Assembly: GCA_005408345.1 (NCBI GenBank)
Contig: SEMN01000274.1
Coordinates: 434,001 to 498,000, forward strand
From: Macquaria australasica
Taxonomy: Eukaryota > Chordata > Actinopteri > Centrarchiformes > Percichthyidae
Reading direction: 5' to 3'
Length of the DNA stretch: 64,000 nucleotides
The position numbers were made by a program, and so were the translations under genes. Below are positions 37,151-49,505 of this stretch, in pieces. Position 1 is the first letter of the stretch. Every line of letters starts with the position of its first letter. The notes below the pieces were generated by a model, which was given only the letters and a program-made list of their open reading frames with translations, made no database searches and was not told the origin of the DNA.

Positions 37151-37739
37151 GTACACACACAGAATCTTCAGATCCATACAAACCTCTATCAAAATTTGCA
37201 GTCAAAATCAGGGCAACACATTACTTGAAGTGGTGCTCATAAAGCATTATAAGGCATCAAAAGCCCATTATAAACACACTGTGAGTGCATGGTAATTTAT
37301 TAAAATTGGTGCATAGTATAATGAGTACAATATGCAGAAAGTTAGTGGGCTGAATACTTCATGAAGCAACTGTGTCATTAATCACATTCAAATTTAGTGC
37401 AATTTCAGTATGATTACATTATAACATGTTTTCTCTGATTCCAGTGGGATTACAATCAGTTTGGTGCTGCTGTGAATTGATGGATTGGGATTGTTAGGAT
37501 GACTGTATGTCAAAAGTATCTTGTTGTGTATAGCTTTCAAGGTTATCTCAAAATGTGAAATCATTGTTGCTCGCAGTTTGTAGTTAATTATCACAGAAAT
37601 ATGAATAACTGAAGAATGGTTTACAAAATTCCTCTCCCAGCTTCCATATTATCGCTATACCAATGTGTATATCAAAGTTTTATTCCCTTAACAACAAATC
37701 ATGTATACTTAACATGTTTTAAATGCATACTATACAGTT

Positions 37740-38920
37740 TTTGATGTATTTTTCCAGGTAGCCATTGGTTTCTATTCATTTCCATATGGTCTGACAATCA
37801 ATCAATCACATGTACTTTACATCACTAGTAGCCATTCTGCAAACCACACTGTTGTGTTTTAGAAATATGAATGTATTGTATGGTGTCTACTACTCCAAGC
37901 AGCCATTACTTTCCATTCATTTTCATTTGGTATGAAAATCAATCAATCACATGTGTTTTAAATCACAAATAGCCATTCAGCAAACCATGCTGTTATGTTT
38001 TAGCAACTTTTATGTATATTGTCTTTGCTCCAGGCAGCCTTTGATTTCTAATAAATTCCACATGTACTTTACATCACAAATACTGATTTTGCAAAGCATG
38101 CTGTTTGTTATAGAAATTTGAATGAATGTTGTCTACTGCTCCAGGCAGCCATTGTTTGCCATTTACATCCCATTGGAAATTGTGTTAATTATGATTTGTT
38201 CAAATTCAATTTTTATAAAAGAAGTGACAGCCCTAGTCTGCATTAATTTTTCTCAGTGTTTTTGTACATTATCATTGAATGGTAATGCAATTTAAGCGCA
38301 AACTGATTTTAAACCTCTGAACTCCATTACCCCACAACAATAATGTAACTTCGTAACTTGAAAAATCAGTGCAGGGTTGAAGGTCATTGGGATGGATTAC
38401 ATAACTAAAGCCATTTTCAATACTCTGCGAATAGGTTTTCATATCATATTGAAGTTAATGGAAAGCAATGGCTGCCTGGAGCAGTAAACAAAATACAACC
38501 TAATTCCCAAAAAAAGTATATGTGATTGATTAACTGATTTTCTAACTGTATGAAAATGAATGACACCAATGAGTGCCTACAAATAACAAAAATACATCAA
38601 AATAATTATATAGCATGCATTTATTATTTATATAAATAATATATGATGCGTATTATATATATATATTTACATATGATTTGTTGTTAGGAAGCTAAAACTA
38701 AGCTAACTACTGTTAATGTAAAAAATTTTTTTGCTTCACAAACAGAGCAACAATGCATAACACATAAAAACATTTGATTTCACACTTTGAGATAATCTTC
38801 AAAGTTAAATATTACTCAAGGAGTTACTGTTTTACATAACTCAAGCCGGTTTCAGTTAGGTTTTCATATCATATAGAAATCAATGGAAACCAATGGCTGG
38901 CTGGAGCAGCAGACAAAATA
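37740..38920. repeat. array of ~135-bp units in two opposing orientations
   Basis: The landmark CCAGGTAGCC/CCAAGCAGCC/CCAGGCAGCC followed by ATTG or ATTAC and TTTC-ATTCATTT occurs at 37754, 37895, 38030 and 38141 in plus orientation, spaced 141, 135 and 111 bp. After each come AATCAATCAATCACATGT, TTTACATCACAAATAGCCATT-like and CAAACCATGCTGTT words. From 38460 on, the same words appear complemented (GGCTGCCTGG at 38470, a degenerate GAGTGCCTAC at 38571, GGCTGGCTGG at 38895). The array therefore consists of four forward units and at least three inverted ones. No coding frame. Confidence 0.85.
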
Positions 38921-40958
38921 CAATCATATTTTTAACATACAAGAGTATGGTTTTTCAAAATGGTTACTTATGATGTGAAGTTTATGTGATTTGTAGAAAA
39001 TGAGCAAAGATAATAGAAAGCCTCTGGTGTGGTCATTTAAGGCCTTGTTAGCAGTGGAACAACATTACGTGCTGACCTGTTCCTGAGTCACAGTCTGACA
39101 CTGGAGACAGAGGACTGAATGTTTTTTGACTAGCGTTCTGCTCATCGTCCGAGCCAGACACCAGAACTCTGTGAAGCCCTGAGGTCTGCTAGACAACACG
39201 GAGAGAATGTGTGCTGGGCTGACATTTTACGACACACCACCAGGCACGATTCCCAAGATCCGCCTTCCTGACTGACTGTTGTGTGTCTGGACTCGGTTTT
39301 CTCTCTGGAATTTCCGTCTGTAGAGTGTTTCTCAACATTTTATTCCAACTGATTGAAGTGTGAGGGCTGAGGGTGAGAATATTATGTTCTATTCCAACCA
39401 CTATGACTCATTTAAGCAGTGAACACCCCGCCTCCACTGCCGGTGCATCCCTTGTTTACATCCCAGCCCTTCTCCAGATTGAAGTGATATCTGCCCGCGT
39501 TCTATTCAAATGCCTTTTGAAGCTCTGCATCAACTGACAAGGTAACTGATCCTCTCGGATCAAAATCTGTCCATCTCTGCATGGCCTCCTTTCCATTCAA
39601 GCCCTCAACAACTCTCCCTGACTGTTTTCTTTCCATTCACAGGACTGATCAGATGAGTTTTACCATAGTCTCAGATTCAACAACCAACCCCCTTCGCCTT
39701 CCAAATTCCTCTTCCCATTCCCCGCCCCCGGTTAACCCAGCGCCAAGCCCGCCAACTCGAGAGCTGCCTCTCCTTCTGCTGCTCCTTTGTGATAATAACA
39801 ATAACTGTGTAGCGGTGCAGAGGGCTTTCTGTTGAGCCAGCGCCAGGCCGGCTGGCACAGGGAACCCTCTAAGCCTGTTCCACCATCTCCAACCAATTCC
39901 CCTCTGTCTCGGCTGGTGCTGGAGCATCACAGGCATTAAGGCTGCTATCAATGTGCTCAGCAGCAGGGGCCAACACCACCACTCTCGCACTCGCTCTATC
40001 TTTTCTCTTTCCACCTCTCTCCTTCTCCCACTCAATTCTGAATCCAATTCAGAAAAGGTTTTATTGGCAGGACAAATAATACCTTGTTTTTCAAAATGTC
40101 TCTCTGCCTCCTCTTTTTTGACTCTGTCTCACTCTGCACCCTATTCTCCTTCTCCATCTCCTGCAAGTGGAATCTCTGATGGCCATCAGCGTGGGCGGTA
40201 ATACTTTACGTGAAGTGCATTGTAATGCATTACAAGCAGATCAAGCAGATTAGAAGCATATTAGAGGTAAAGATCTATTTTTGGTCTCAGTAATCAGGGA
40301 TATAGAAGAAGGTAAACCAAAGTCAGTCTGACTATTTTTAGGGCTTACATAAATCTTTTAAAATTGTAATTAAAACAGTGTTTCCCTGCATACATATTCC
40401 TTTTACTTTATAGCCACAATCAAAGTTAAAGTTTTTTTAGATTTTAGATATTATCATCAGATCAGATATTATTTGACATCACCTTTTTCTAAACAAGCTC
40501 CGCCCACCTCAAAACCACAGAAAAAAAAAACACAAATACAGAAATCTCTCATGTGAAAGAACCAAAAGTGTTGGAATTTTGGCAGATTATTTTGCATTCA
40601 CGTAGGACCCTACAGTACATCACTCATTGTAAAAAGAAGATAAATAATTTTGAGGGCCTTTCTTTCTCTTCTGCCACTCCTTACCAGGTGTCTGTGTCTA
40701 TATTCTCTTGGATAACTGACTGTTGTCCCCGGGATTGGTTGCTATCCTTTTAAAGTATATATACAGTACATATATATATGTCTATATAGGTGTGTGTGTG
40801 TGTGTGTGCTTATTGCCACTTGCTAATTAAAATGCCTGATGAAGGATGTTGTACCAAAACACAGACATTTAATACATTTGCCAACTGTTGACTGTGCGGG
40901 AGCTAATTTCTCATATATTTACTCATCATTTATTCTCCTCGGCACCTGTCTATGTACT

Positions 40959-41590
40959 AGAGTTCTGCACAGATCTCAAAAAGAGATCCTAACCTGAGTA
41001 CCCATACCCAAAGTGATATTTCTTCTATATTTCATCCATTACCTACCATTAGCTTACCAGGCTAATGAAATGCATTGTCCGATATCACCCCCTATTTACT
41101 ATATAGTTGATGTAGTTTAATCTACACCAACAAGTGTTGATGTGTGAAATCTATGCTATATATTGTGTCCTCAAAAAAACTAAAAAAGTAGTGGCTATAT
41201 GCTACTTTCTGTTTACAATCCCACAATGCAATGAGTCGCATTTTATAGATGCAAAAATGACAGTCATGCGACTCTACAGCTGTCAGGGAGGATGCAAAAC
41301 GATGACGATTCATAACTGTCAAAAATCTCAATGTATTGCTCACTATAGAGTTAACTATTGAGTGTCTATTATATAGGAATAGTGAATGAGGGACACATTA
41401 CCTGTCTCTTTCCATCTTCCCAACTGGGCATTTTGATTCTACTTGTGAGAAAGTCAGAGTCAGTGCGAGAAAGAGGGAATCTTCTTTATAGATTACATCT
41501 GAAATAAACCCAAACCCACAAAACACCTAAAACTTAAAACCTCCTACTTTGTCAGGACCCAGAGGATTTGGGTCAGGTAGCAGAACTCTA
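40959..41590. mobile_element. MITE with TAGAGTTCTGC termini
   Basis: The left end reads TAGAGTTCTGCAC and the right end GTAGCAGAACTCTA, giving an 11-bp perfect inverted repeat bounding about 632 bp. The right part has GTCAGGACCCAGAGGATTTG and the left part CCTAACCTGAGTACCCATACC, as in a common fish repeat built of GGGTT/ACCC words. I could not match an 8-bp target duplication, so the superfamily (possibly hAT) is inference. Confidence 0.65.
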
Positions 41591-42144
41591 CAGGTGTGCA
41601 GGGATTATGTATCATTTTGACAGAAGTCTGTGTGGACATGGAGCTTCAAACCGATCCAAACGCTTCCCAGAACGGTGTATTCATGAGCAATTACATAGCC
41701 TGAAAGAAATCTCTTCCCTAATACAAATTTACATACTAAAAAGCAATGCTCGTAAATATTTGCAGCCGTCTTTCAGGAGTCGGACCAAACTAACAAACTT
41801 TATTACACATTGAATTTGTTCAGGGGGCGTGTTCAAGCTTACACAGGGTGTTAAGTTGCTCTTTAAAGACAAAAAAACGAACAGGAATTAAAGCTTTTCT
41901 GAAATTATAATTGATCCTTGCATGTACTGCTTCTTGTGTGCTGTGTGCTCATTATATCACAGTCTGATTACAACAGTCATACACCTACGACGTGCCTTTA
42001 ATGTTTGTAAAGCCTTCAGGTAGAGTCAGTGAGCGCCTACCTGCCTGCCCAGTACTGAGTCTGTGTACAGTACAGCCTGCAGACAGATCACAGCTCAGCA
42101 CATCCATTCCCACGCAAGAGCCACTTGCGAAATGAACATAACAC

Positions 42145-42377
42145 TGTGTGTGTGTGTGTGTGTGTGTGTGAGCGCAGACCCCCGCACCACCACCACCACC
42201 ACCACCATGACCACCTACAGAACTGAACTCACTTCATATGACCAAACACAGCCTCCCACCTCAGATGCAATAACAAACATGGCCCAAACACTTGACCGCA
42301 ATTACAGAACCACAGTCAGAGAAATCCATACATAGTCATCATGGCAACCCTGCTGCCAGATGCTTACTGTAAGCAAC

Positions 42378-42454
<77 letters not shown>

Positions 42455-42593
42455 GACCACATTCAAAGAAATCCATACACTACCACTGCACATAAGAAGT
42501 GCATGAACGTGTGAAAGAAATCCAATTCACCGCTGTAGCCTCAGCGCTTGACACTTAAACAAGTGAGTGACACCTCAACAGTGTGTGAGTACA

Positions 42594-42643
<50 letters not shown>

Positions 42644-42942
42644 TGTTAAGAGGCAGGAGAAGCTGCCGGCCCAGATGAAGACAAAGAGCCCAGCGGCTGA
42701 ATTGAGCAGCAGCTCTCAGACAGGATTACACAACAGCTCTTAAAGACTGCTTTTAATAGCAAGACTCTGACTGTATCTCATTTCCCTCCCACTCATCCCA
42801 TCCAACCATCCATCCATATACATCCACCCACCCCCACCTCCCACTGCCTCCAAGTCCTGTTCAATCTAAGCAGAAACATACAGGAATGCGTGAGGGTGTA
42901 CACATATTGTACGCAAGTGTGTGTGTGTGTGTGTGTGTGTTT
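42145..42942. repeat. cluster of four TG microsatellites and one CAC run
   Basis: TG runs lie at 42145-42170, 42380-42446 (about 33 units), 42597-42642 (about 23 units) and 42917-42940. A CAC trinucleotide run occupies 42185-42207. Between them a word of the form AGAGAAATCCATACA/AAAGAAATCCATACA recurs at about 42318 and 42467, so part of the cluster may have grown by local duplication. Confidence 0.92.
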
Positions 42943-43678
42943 GCGAGCGATTCTGTACCTCCGTGTTTCAAATCTCATTAAAATCGCTGCCAACTGTTAC
43001 AGTCCAACATGTGCGTGCATGTGTGTCTCTCTCCTCTCTCTCCTTTTATTTTTTTTTTTTTGTTGTTGTTGAGGAGTGTTATTATGAGTGAATCAAGTTG
43101 TTTTTCGCCTCGACTTGGAGCCTCTCTCCACCAATCAGCTCCCTTGGCCAGACCAGCCAATCAGAACCTTCACGCAAAGCTGGAACGGGAGCAGGTATAA
43201 AGCTGGGCATCCCTGGGCAGCACAAACAAGGGCCTGGGAATTAAGCCCTGCTTTAAATCCAATTTTAACCCCCCCCACCCCCCTGTGGCATACCATAAAG
43301 ACTGGACAGGGGTTGTTGCTGCTCAACTCAGACCTAAATGAAATGGTAATTTTATTTAGATTAATCTGTGTCTTAATACTGCTCAGTTAGACGCTGGTAT
43401 GGAGCCAAATGAGATGTCGGGGCAGGGGAAAGCATTGAAGAAGTGTCGTGTGTGAGAGAGGGACAAAAAAAGAAGGGAGACTATGGCACTTTATCAAAAA
43501 ATGCTGTAAGGATATGATAACATGACAGGAGAAGCAGATAGAGGGTTTTGGATCAACTCAATGTCAAACATACAGATGGTGTGAAAAGCGTGTTAATCCC
43601 ACTGCAACTTGTGTTTCCCCTTCCAGAACACACAGGAAAGCAAACCACAACTTCAAAAGCATTAAAGAAAAATCTTAC

Positions 43679-44114
43679 AGCGGCACTCCATAAATTTTAC
43701 ACATGATGTGTAAATTTACTCACGACGAGGAGGAGTACCACTCAGCCTGAGAAAACAGTTGTATAATGTCTTCTATGGCTCTTGAGGGAGCTTTAAAGTT
43801 TCAAAAAAAATAACCCTGATGATGTCACGGTGATGTCATGAGGGTTATCTCGGCTCGGGCAAGACTTACAGTTTGACGGAAAGCCTGTGCAGCAAACTGG
43901 AGGTGTGGGGTTTGGAAGGAAGTGGGCAGGGGAGGGTCTAATAAAAGATGTTATTGAGTTGCATTATGGGAATTGTAGGATACAGTGTTTTTGGAGCTCG
44001 ACCCATATTAGAGGATATCTCTGCGTCTGCTGCTTACATTTTCTTTCTTCTGTCTATTGTGAGTTGCCCAACTTTATGGAAATAAAATACTAAATCACCG
44101 GAGTGACTCTTTAA
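43679..44114 (-). mobile_element. MITE-like element, family A copy 3
   Basis: Plus-strand left end GCGGCACTCCATAAATTTTAC and right end GGAGTGACTCTTTAAA, with TGATGATGTCACGGTGATGT then CATGAGGGTTAT inside. It matches copies 1 and 2 in inverse orientation, sharing the TTGAGTTGCATTATGGGAAT block with the copy at 54870-55160. Short frames within it are not genes. Confidence 0.75.
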
Positions 44115-45459
44115 ATGTGTTTCCCATCTTTAAGATTGTCATTATGTTGAATGATGTATCTCTGTTTTCAAACTCCTCAATAGAACAATGCCAGTAAATG
44201 TTAAAGCCTGCTGTCAAATTTAACAAGAAGGGAGTTATTGAGGCTACTCCCCCGTTCTGTTTGAGTTAACAGTGTGTATCCAGCATTTTAGAAATTCCCA
44301 TTAATTGCAGTGTTGACCTTTGTCACCCTTTGATGAAACTCCCACTACAGACAAAAGACCATAAAACACAAGTGGAGACAAAGCAAATCTTTTTTTCAAA
44401 TATATATATATTTCTTTTTCTTTCTTAAAAAGATCTGATTCAAATGTTTACTTGTGTTTACATATGACTTACATGTTAATGCCCAGTTCAAACAGTCTTG
44501 ACTGATGTATTTAATGTAACATTTAATGCCAGGAGTCCATATTTACCGGATATAGGAACACAGTGTACATTTAGAGTCTACTGAACTGCAATTTTAAGCA
44601 GCAGCTGGTTTAAACATTCAGCTTTAAACGGCTGAAAATTCAAAAAAAGTGGCATGCAGGAGCAAAACTTTGTCAAACACAAAGGGTAGTATGAGGGGAC
44701 GCTACAGTATAGGGCTTGGAAACAAAAGACCATTAATCCTTACACAGAATGGGTGGTAAACTTAAGAAGATTACAGCAACCAATCTATTAGATTAACCTC
44801 ATGTTAATTTGAATTTAAGGGATAATCTGTAGTTACATCTGTTTGCTGTGACGCCCCATGTCATCATCTCTTGTTATTGTCCTTTTAAACCCCTTGCCTT
44901 GTGCCATGCTTTGGCACAGCCTGTGCGTATTTCAACGTGCGCGCACTGGATACGAAGGGGGGCGGGGTGGCTCCAAACGGTTTATCCGGAGCACCCAACC
45001 GGCGGCACGGGCGACGCTCCAGTCGGGGAGCTGCAAATCGGACCGGAGGCACACTTTGTCCCCCGTGTGACCCGATAACGCAGAGAAATATAGGCTTGGA
45101 ACCAGACTCCACCGATGAGTCACAGCGCTTAATAGTTGTCTATCCAAAGGGAATCGTGAAGAGGGGGAGTTTGGCTCCATGTGGCTACTCCTATATGCAC
45201 AGGCTGCAATCCCTAAATACGATGAACCCAGTGAACCCTTATCCAACTATGCTCACCGCCCCCTTCCACACACTGTAGTGTGGAGTGACATGGGGACACG
45301 CCACTGACATAAATTGCTGGAACCAGGGGTCAATTATGTGGCTTTCAAATATGTAGAAAGGGAGTTATGCTGCAGACACAGACTGGAGCTAAATATAGTG
45401 CAGCTTCTCCACTAAAACCTTCACCATGTGGTGTCAGAAAATTCTTTCATATGGCCTAC

Positions 45460-45951
45460 CTTCCATCCTGCTGAACTGTTGCTGTCGCCTTTATCCTTGA
45501 AATAAGGAACAAAGCGAACCATCCAGTCGTATATTTGGGACAGGGTGAGTCTCTTCTCCGGGGTGCTCTCGATGGCACGGGTAATGAGGTCTGCATAAGA
45601 CAGGTTTCCCCACGCGTTCCGCCGGGAGGACTTGGCTTTGCGCAGCTGGCCGGCAACATCGAGCGCAGCCCCGGACATGCAGGCAGGAGCAGCCACGACC
45701 GGGGCCGGGGCGCCGGCTGGATGTTTGATCTCCGCCGGTGCGCCGCCTTTTCTTTCGGCCCGGCATGCCGGCACGTTGTACTGCTCCACTTTGACCGATG
45801 CCAGGGCCAGACCTCGGCTCGCCTCTTCTCCACCGGGGAAATCCTCCGGACACGGCAGCGGCCAGGTGCACGACCGCGACCGACTGTTAGGCTCAAATTC
45901 CGAATCGATATCAACCTGATGCGCATCCATGCTCTTCATCATCATCAGCAT
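45460..45951 (-). CDS. foxo6: foxo6, coding exon 1: N-terminus and forkhead first half
   Basis: Encodes residues 1-164. After a Met-rich start come AHQVDIDSEFEP and RSRSCTWPLP, the FOXO N-terminal AKT/14-3-3 motif (Thr ~29), then a low-complexity Ala/Pro region. The forkhead opens at ~107 (KSSRRNAWGNLSYADLIT) and runs through RLTLSQIYDWMVRFVPYFKD and SNSSAGWK to a GTAGGC donor at 45459. AHQVDID next to CTWPLP fits FOXO6 better than FOXO1/3/4. An in-frame TGA at 45991-45993 closes the frame upstream; the TTG at 45978 is not a plausible start. The first in-frame ATG is 45951. A later ATG at 45930 (AGCATGG, A at -3 and G at +4) has the stronger context and may be the main start; it would remove seven residues. 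The exon is much richer in CpG than its surroundings. Confidence 0.94.
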
Positions 45952-46760
45952 GATGATCTCCCGCTGAATAGATGTCAAAACCGGGCAAGGTCACTATAAC
46001 AAAAAGCCTGTCAATTTTGACGTCTGCCAGTGAGTTCAAATGCCCAAACCGGTCTCTTGTAGAAAGAAAAAAGAACAAATGTGTATTGTTTCACACACAG
46101 AGATGATCAACCAGTATGAAAAAGCCGGCAGCGGTGTGGGATATTATCATTCTCCTCAGTGCAACAATGTGGCATCACATCAGGACAGATGAAGGGGTAT
46201 CCGAGGCATCAACAACAGTATCAGCCTCTCTTCCATGTTAATTGCACCGGTTGTGTAGCTGCATGCAGGACCAAGTGACGGTCAAACATCCATTATGAAA
46301 GCCAGACACACTTGGAGAATGTCTCTGTGCTCGCTCCGGCTGCAGCAACAGTTGATCCTTTTGACGGATGAGGTCCAGCGCAGGTTAAAAGGAAACGCTT
46401 ATCAAACTCCCCAAATTAATTGACTTTCTGCTTTTCTCCAGGCTCTGATCCTAAGCCTCGCTACCGTCTTTCTGCAGGTGGGTTGGTGACCGGCTTCGGC
46501 TGAAACTCACCGCGAGCGCAATTACTCCCTTAGAAATAGAAACAGTCTCTCATGAATCATTTATATGAAGTCGTGAATTTTCAGACGAGAAAAAAAAGCC
46601 CTCGTGGATTTGATTTGGAGCATCCTCTGTGTCTCCTCTGCACGCCGCCAGACGCCTCACTTGCTAGGAGATATTTCTACCTTTGTCTTTAGCTTTCCCT
46701 GCACATGTCACATGGGTGCCGTCTCTCTGCCTATTGCTCTGCCTTTATACTACAAGCCCG
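45952..46760 (-). promoter_or_regulatory. foxo6: foxo6 5' UTR and probable promoter region
   Basis: This lies directly upstream of the foxo6 start and must contain 5' UTR, or an intron if there is a further non-coding exon. A minus-strand TATAAAG at 46749-46743 is a possible TATA box that would place initiation near 46715, but many FOXO promoters are GC-rich and TATA-less, so this is a weak call. No open frame of interest. Confidence 0.35.
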
Positions 46761-47894
46761 TGCGTCTCTGAAAGCTTCAAGCCACTTAACTGTAGCCTGG
46801 AATAAAGTGGAATAAGTGCTGCTTCCATATAATTGGACGCCGCCTGGATCAAGTCACTCCCTCCAGAACAGGTTTCCAGAGGAGGAGGGTGTGTGTGTGT
46901 TTGCGTGTGGTGGGGATTATATTCCCAACAATACAATTTCCAAAGGCAGTAATTTATATACACAATATACAGACAAATTCAATCACATACTTGTAGTTTA
47001 TCATTATGTTTATATCCTATTTTTTGTGACAGTCAGTGACATGATTTAATTCAGTTATTACAGATTAAAGATAAATGTAATTAGCAAAGGTTACACAGTG
47101 TCTCTCTATGTATTTAGATTAATGAAGGAGCCTACAGCTTCATGGATACAGCCTTGATTTCTAGTATTTAATGACCTTTGGTCAATATTTATGTATTTTC
47201 TAATGTAGTAATCAATAAGTAAGACACTTTGTAGAGCCGCAAATAACTAGAAGTAAATTCATAAGTAATTCATACTTTCTCCCAGGGCCGTAGCCAGGAT
47301 TTTAGCAATACTGAGGCCCTCCCCACCCACCCACCAACAAAAGGAAATGTCTAAATATTCTTTTTAATTATTTGGATTTTGCTTTTTTCCCCTTTTTTAA
47401 ATTTAATTTATTCAGTTAAATGTACTGTACTTTCTGTAAAGTGTAAATGCTGTTTTAAAGTCTTCTCCACACTCACATAAATATATCAATTCTGGGGTAA
47501 AAATGCTGAAGCCTTTATTTGTTTAACATTTTGTTGGCCTAAACATATTGAGTCAAAAAATACTAGATTTAGCTTATAAAATATCAGCAATGTGTGAGTT
47601 TTTATTGACAAGAAAACAAAAATTGGACATGTCTGCAAAACCTAGAGTTACGTTCACTGTTATTTCTTTTTCCCCTTTCTTTTTTTTTTTTTTTTTTTAC
47701 CTCTAATGCCAAGGTTTTACATTCATGCACATTGTAACCTTGGTATGCTAAAGGTTAGGGAAAGATTGTGGCTATGGCAAATAAGCTATGGTTATGGTGT
47801 GGTTAGGGTTGGGTTGGGTCCACCCCAATAGTTCCTTGGCCATCAAAAAGTACTAACCCCAGAGGAGGGACTTTTTTGGTACCATGCAGGAACT

Positions 47895-47970
47895 ATTCAA
47901 TTCAATTCAATTCAGTTTTATTTATATAGCGCCATATCATAACAAAGTTATCTCAGGGCACTATGAATGA
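47895..47970 (+). repeat. retroposon-tail repeat (TTTATTTATATAGCGCC type)
   Basis: TTCAATTCAATTCAATTCAG followed by TTTTATTTATATAGCGCC, then a CATAACAAAGTTATCTCAGG-like stretch and GGCACT. This sequence is very frequent in teleost genomes as a short 5'-truncated retroposon or repeat tail. No coding part is present. Confidence 0.65.
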
Positions 47971-49339
47971 GGAACTTCATTTAGTCCGTAGTTCCTCCTC
48001 CAGTCAAAACACAGGTAAAGGTCCTGAGTTCCTGAAATGGTTCCTGGGTGCCTGCATTGGAAATGGGCTAAATGGTTACCACAGACCTGCTTTCTCCCCA
48101 GCTGATGTTTTGGGTTCACATTTCCACCAACAAAATTTTCAACATTGTTAACATTCTACTTACTTTATAGGTTTGTACTATTTCATTTGCATTTTTTAAT
48201 TTGTTTTCCCCTCTTAATCATATTACTTTGTGCTGGTGAAACAACCTAACGTCTCTCAACATATTCATCTAAACTGTGAATTATAATAAAATCAAATAAG
48301 ACTAATTATCAGATGGGGTGAATCTTCTTGTTTGTGGTGTCAAAGAATCAAACTACCAACTCCCCTCGCTGTCTTTCTCACACACCATTGCCTTTGGTGG
48401 GTCTGAGTCCATAAAGCAGGCTCCATCAATAGCTGCTCTGTGTGTTGTAAGCTCCTCTGAAAACCCCCAACACTGATAGAGGCTGCCACTCTCTGACAGC
48501 CGGTTGTCAGTGACAACCATAACCTCAAATGCACTTAAATGGAATGCTTTCATGAGGACTAAATGGGCCTATCAACATGAAGAGAGCGAGCGATCGGTGT
48601 ATGTGCGTGAGCGTGTGTGTGTGTGAGAGAGAGAGAGCAGAAGAAAAAGAGGAGAGAGATGCTGTAAATGGGAACAAACAGAGGGAAAATTCAAAACATA
48701 TGGCTCTGCGGTTTTGAGAGGAGATTTTTTATGTGCTGCAGAGAAGTTGTAACAGGAATGTGGTGTGACTCCTATCATATGGAATGAAAACACTGAAGCT
48801 GTGCCAGCAGGGTGGATATAGGGTGTTCAGCTGTGGCTTACAGCAAAGTCCTCATCATCAGGGCTAGGTGATGCGCCGCCACAGCGTAAACATGAGAAAC
48901 ATGAGTCACACGGCTGGACACGACACGAGGCAGACGGAGAATTACGTGGTTTCACACAGGAGGAGTGGATTTGTCAAAGATACTGTAGCTGTTTGTGCAA
49001 AATATGAAGTGACTGCAAGAAGAGCCTTAACATCCAACCCTTCCAAGAAACATATTGTAACATCAGTGTTTCATTTACAGCAATTATTTGTCAGAGTAAC
49101 TGATTCTGCCAAATGGATTTGTGTGAGATTCATGTTTATCCGTTGTCCCTCCATTTTCTCAGCATCAAATATTGATGATATGCATATTGACTGTCACTGC
49201 CACCTCCCTCAAGCTGCCTCTTCTTATTGATCTCTAAGTCCACGGATGCCCAAATGAAGGGGTGCAGTGAAAGGTAAATAACCTACCACACCAAAAATCT
49301 GTTTACACACACTTTACGATGGCATAAATCTGTCGCATT

Positions 49340-49505
49340 TAAAGGAACAGTCCAATATTTTAAGAAATATGCTTCCCATTAGTCAGATGAGAGAAATAAT
49401 CAATTTCATCTCTGTGCGTTTAGTGCAGACATACTGTAGCTCCAGGGCATGTTAGCCTAGCTTAGCACAAAGACTGAAAGCATATACAGTATACAGTGTA
49501 CAGTA
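49340..49505 (+). repeat. fragment of AAAGGAACAGTCCAA-type repeat
   Basis: Contains AAAGGAACAGTCCAATATTT, GTTAGCCTAGCTTAGCACAA and AGACTGAAAGCAT, a recognisable but diverged fragment of a common fish transposon relic. A TATACAGTATACAGTGTACA stretch with ACTGTATA repeats follows at about 49486-49515. Confidence 0.55.

Larger units (their letters stand above)
7429..45459 (-). other. foxo6: foxo6 intron, about 38.0 kb
   Basis: The donor is GTAGGC at 45459-45454, directly after the codon for Lys in SSAGWK. The acceptor is TTCCAG ending at 7429, directly before the Asn of NSIRHN. The intron is phase 0 and splits the forkhead domain at the position I recall for other vertebrate FOXO genes, where a very long first coding intron is also normal. 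I found no convincing nested protein-coding gene. Contents are transposon relics, microsatellites, a complex array at 37.7-38.9 kb (all listed separately) and non-repetitive sequence that may hold enhancers. Stretches such as 13000-13500, 13700-18400, 19330-20550, 30240-31660 and 32360-35100 show no recognisable feature beyond short simple repeats. Confidence 0.9.

Noticed and set aside
44858..45278. Several overlapping 70-125-codon frames beside foxo6 exon 1
   Set aside because: GC-rich DNA lacks stop codons by chance. None continues the forkhead protein or resembles a known one, and they lie inside the intron.
45976..45978. Start of foxo6 at the upstream end of its open frame
   Set aside because: The codon there is TTG, not ATG. 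The first ATG is at 45951, and 45930 has the better context.
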